The notes under the pieces were generated by a model that saw only the letters and a program-made list of their open reading frames with translations, was not told where the DNA came from and searched no databases. A stretch of DNA of 64,000 nucleotides, from positions 1 to 64,000 of the forward strand of contig NZ_JAPCKI010000014.1 in the NCBI RefSeq assembly GCF_028680575.1, given 5' to 3'. The stretch comes from Acidovorax benzenivorans (lineage in GTDB: Bacteria; Pseudomonadota; Gammaproteobacteria; Burkholderiales; Burkholderiaceae_C). Every line of letters starts with the position of its first letter. Position 1 is the stretch's first letter. Position numbers and translations under genes: made by a program. Of the stretch, positions 63,984-64,000 are shown in pieces.

Positions 63984-64000
63984 CACCCGCCTTGCACCCC
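63980..64000 (+). CDS. Start of next gene, truncated by window end
   Basis: An ATG overlapping the cobB stop (ATGA) opens a frame MTPALHP that runs off the window. By the pattern of the operon it should be another cobalamin gene, but seven codons do not allow a name. Confidence 0.5.

Overview
The window looks like a chromosome segment of a betaproteobacterium of the Comamonadaceae, closest in flavour to Acidovorax. The evidence is the high GC, the gene repertoire (two fumarase classes, MatA/MatB malonate use, a Bug-type binding protein, a cco-fnr-hemN cluster, zapA beside 6S RNA) and a family of short palindromic repeats that I associate with this family. No replication origin, rRNA operon or CRISPR array is visible.

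Positions 1-7374 are the right-hand part of an integrative element. Its right border is the last 61 bases of a tRNA-Leu(TAA) gene, cut in the anticodon loop. Its cargo, left to right, is the 3' end of a group II intron, a three-gene ABC-three-component (ABC-3C) predicted conflict system followed by an Abi_C-type abortive infection gene, a convergent RelE/HigB-HigA-like toxin-antitoxin pair, and a tyrosine integrase. This is a compact defence island and the most interesting part of the window.

From 7388 on the sequence is ordinary core genome: a hypothetical gene, a YgjP-type metallopeptidase, murI, divergent fumA/fumC, an OmpR/BaeS-like two-component system downstream of an intradiol-dioxygenase-like lipoprotein, a YqhA-family membrane protein, acs, a LapA-like protein, a small cytochrome c, two divergent ilvD genes of different subtypes, a bacterioferritin that lacks the usual haem methionine, lgt, and a DMT exporter divergent from a LysR regulator.

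Positions 29468-35273 form a malonate operon (GntR regulator, malonyl-CoA decarboxylase, Bug binding protein, enoyl-CoA hydratase, malonyl-CoA synthetase). Positions 35331-42458 hold a LysR regulator divergent from an amidohydrolase and a complete branched-chain-amino-acid-type ABC importer. Positions 42581-53629 are the microaerobic respiration block: uspA, ccoI, ccoS, ccoN, ccoO, ccoQ, ccoP, ccoG, ccoH, a small membrane protein, fnr and hemN, with three FNR-type boxes in the promoter regions. It is followed by a UreH/TauE-like membrane protein, an HD-GYP protein and a PAS-GGDEF-EAL protein. The right end carries a TSUP exporter, 6S RNA with its terminator, zapA and a zapB-like gene, and a cobalamin riboswitch in front of btuB-cobB, which runs off the window.

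Seven copies of a dispersed palindromic repeat are scattered at gene ends. One of them lies inside an enoyl-CoA hydratase reading frame and is translated in frame.
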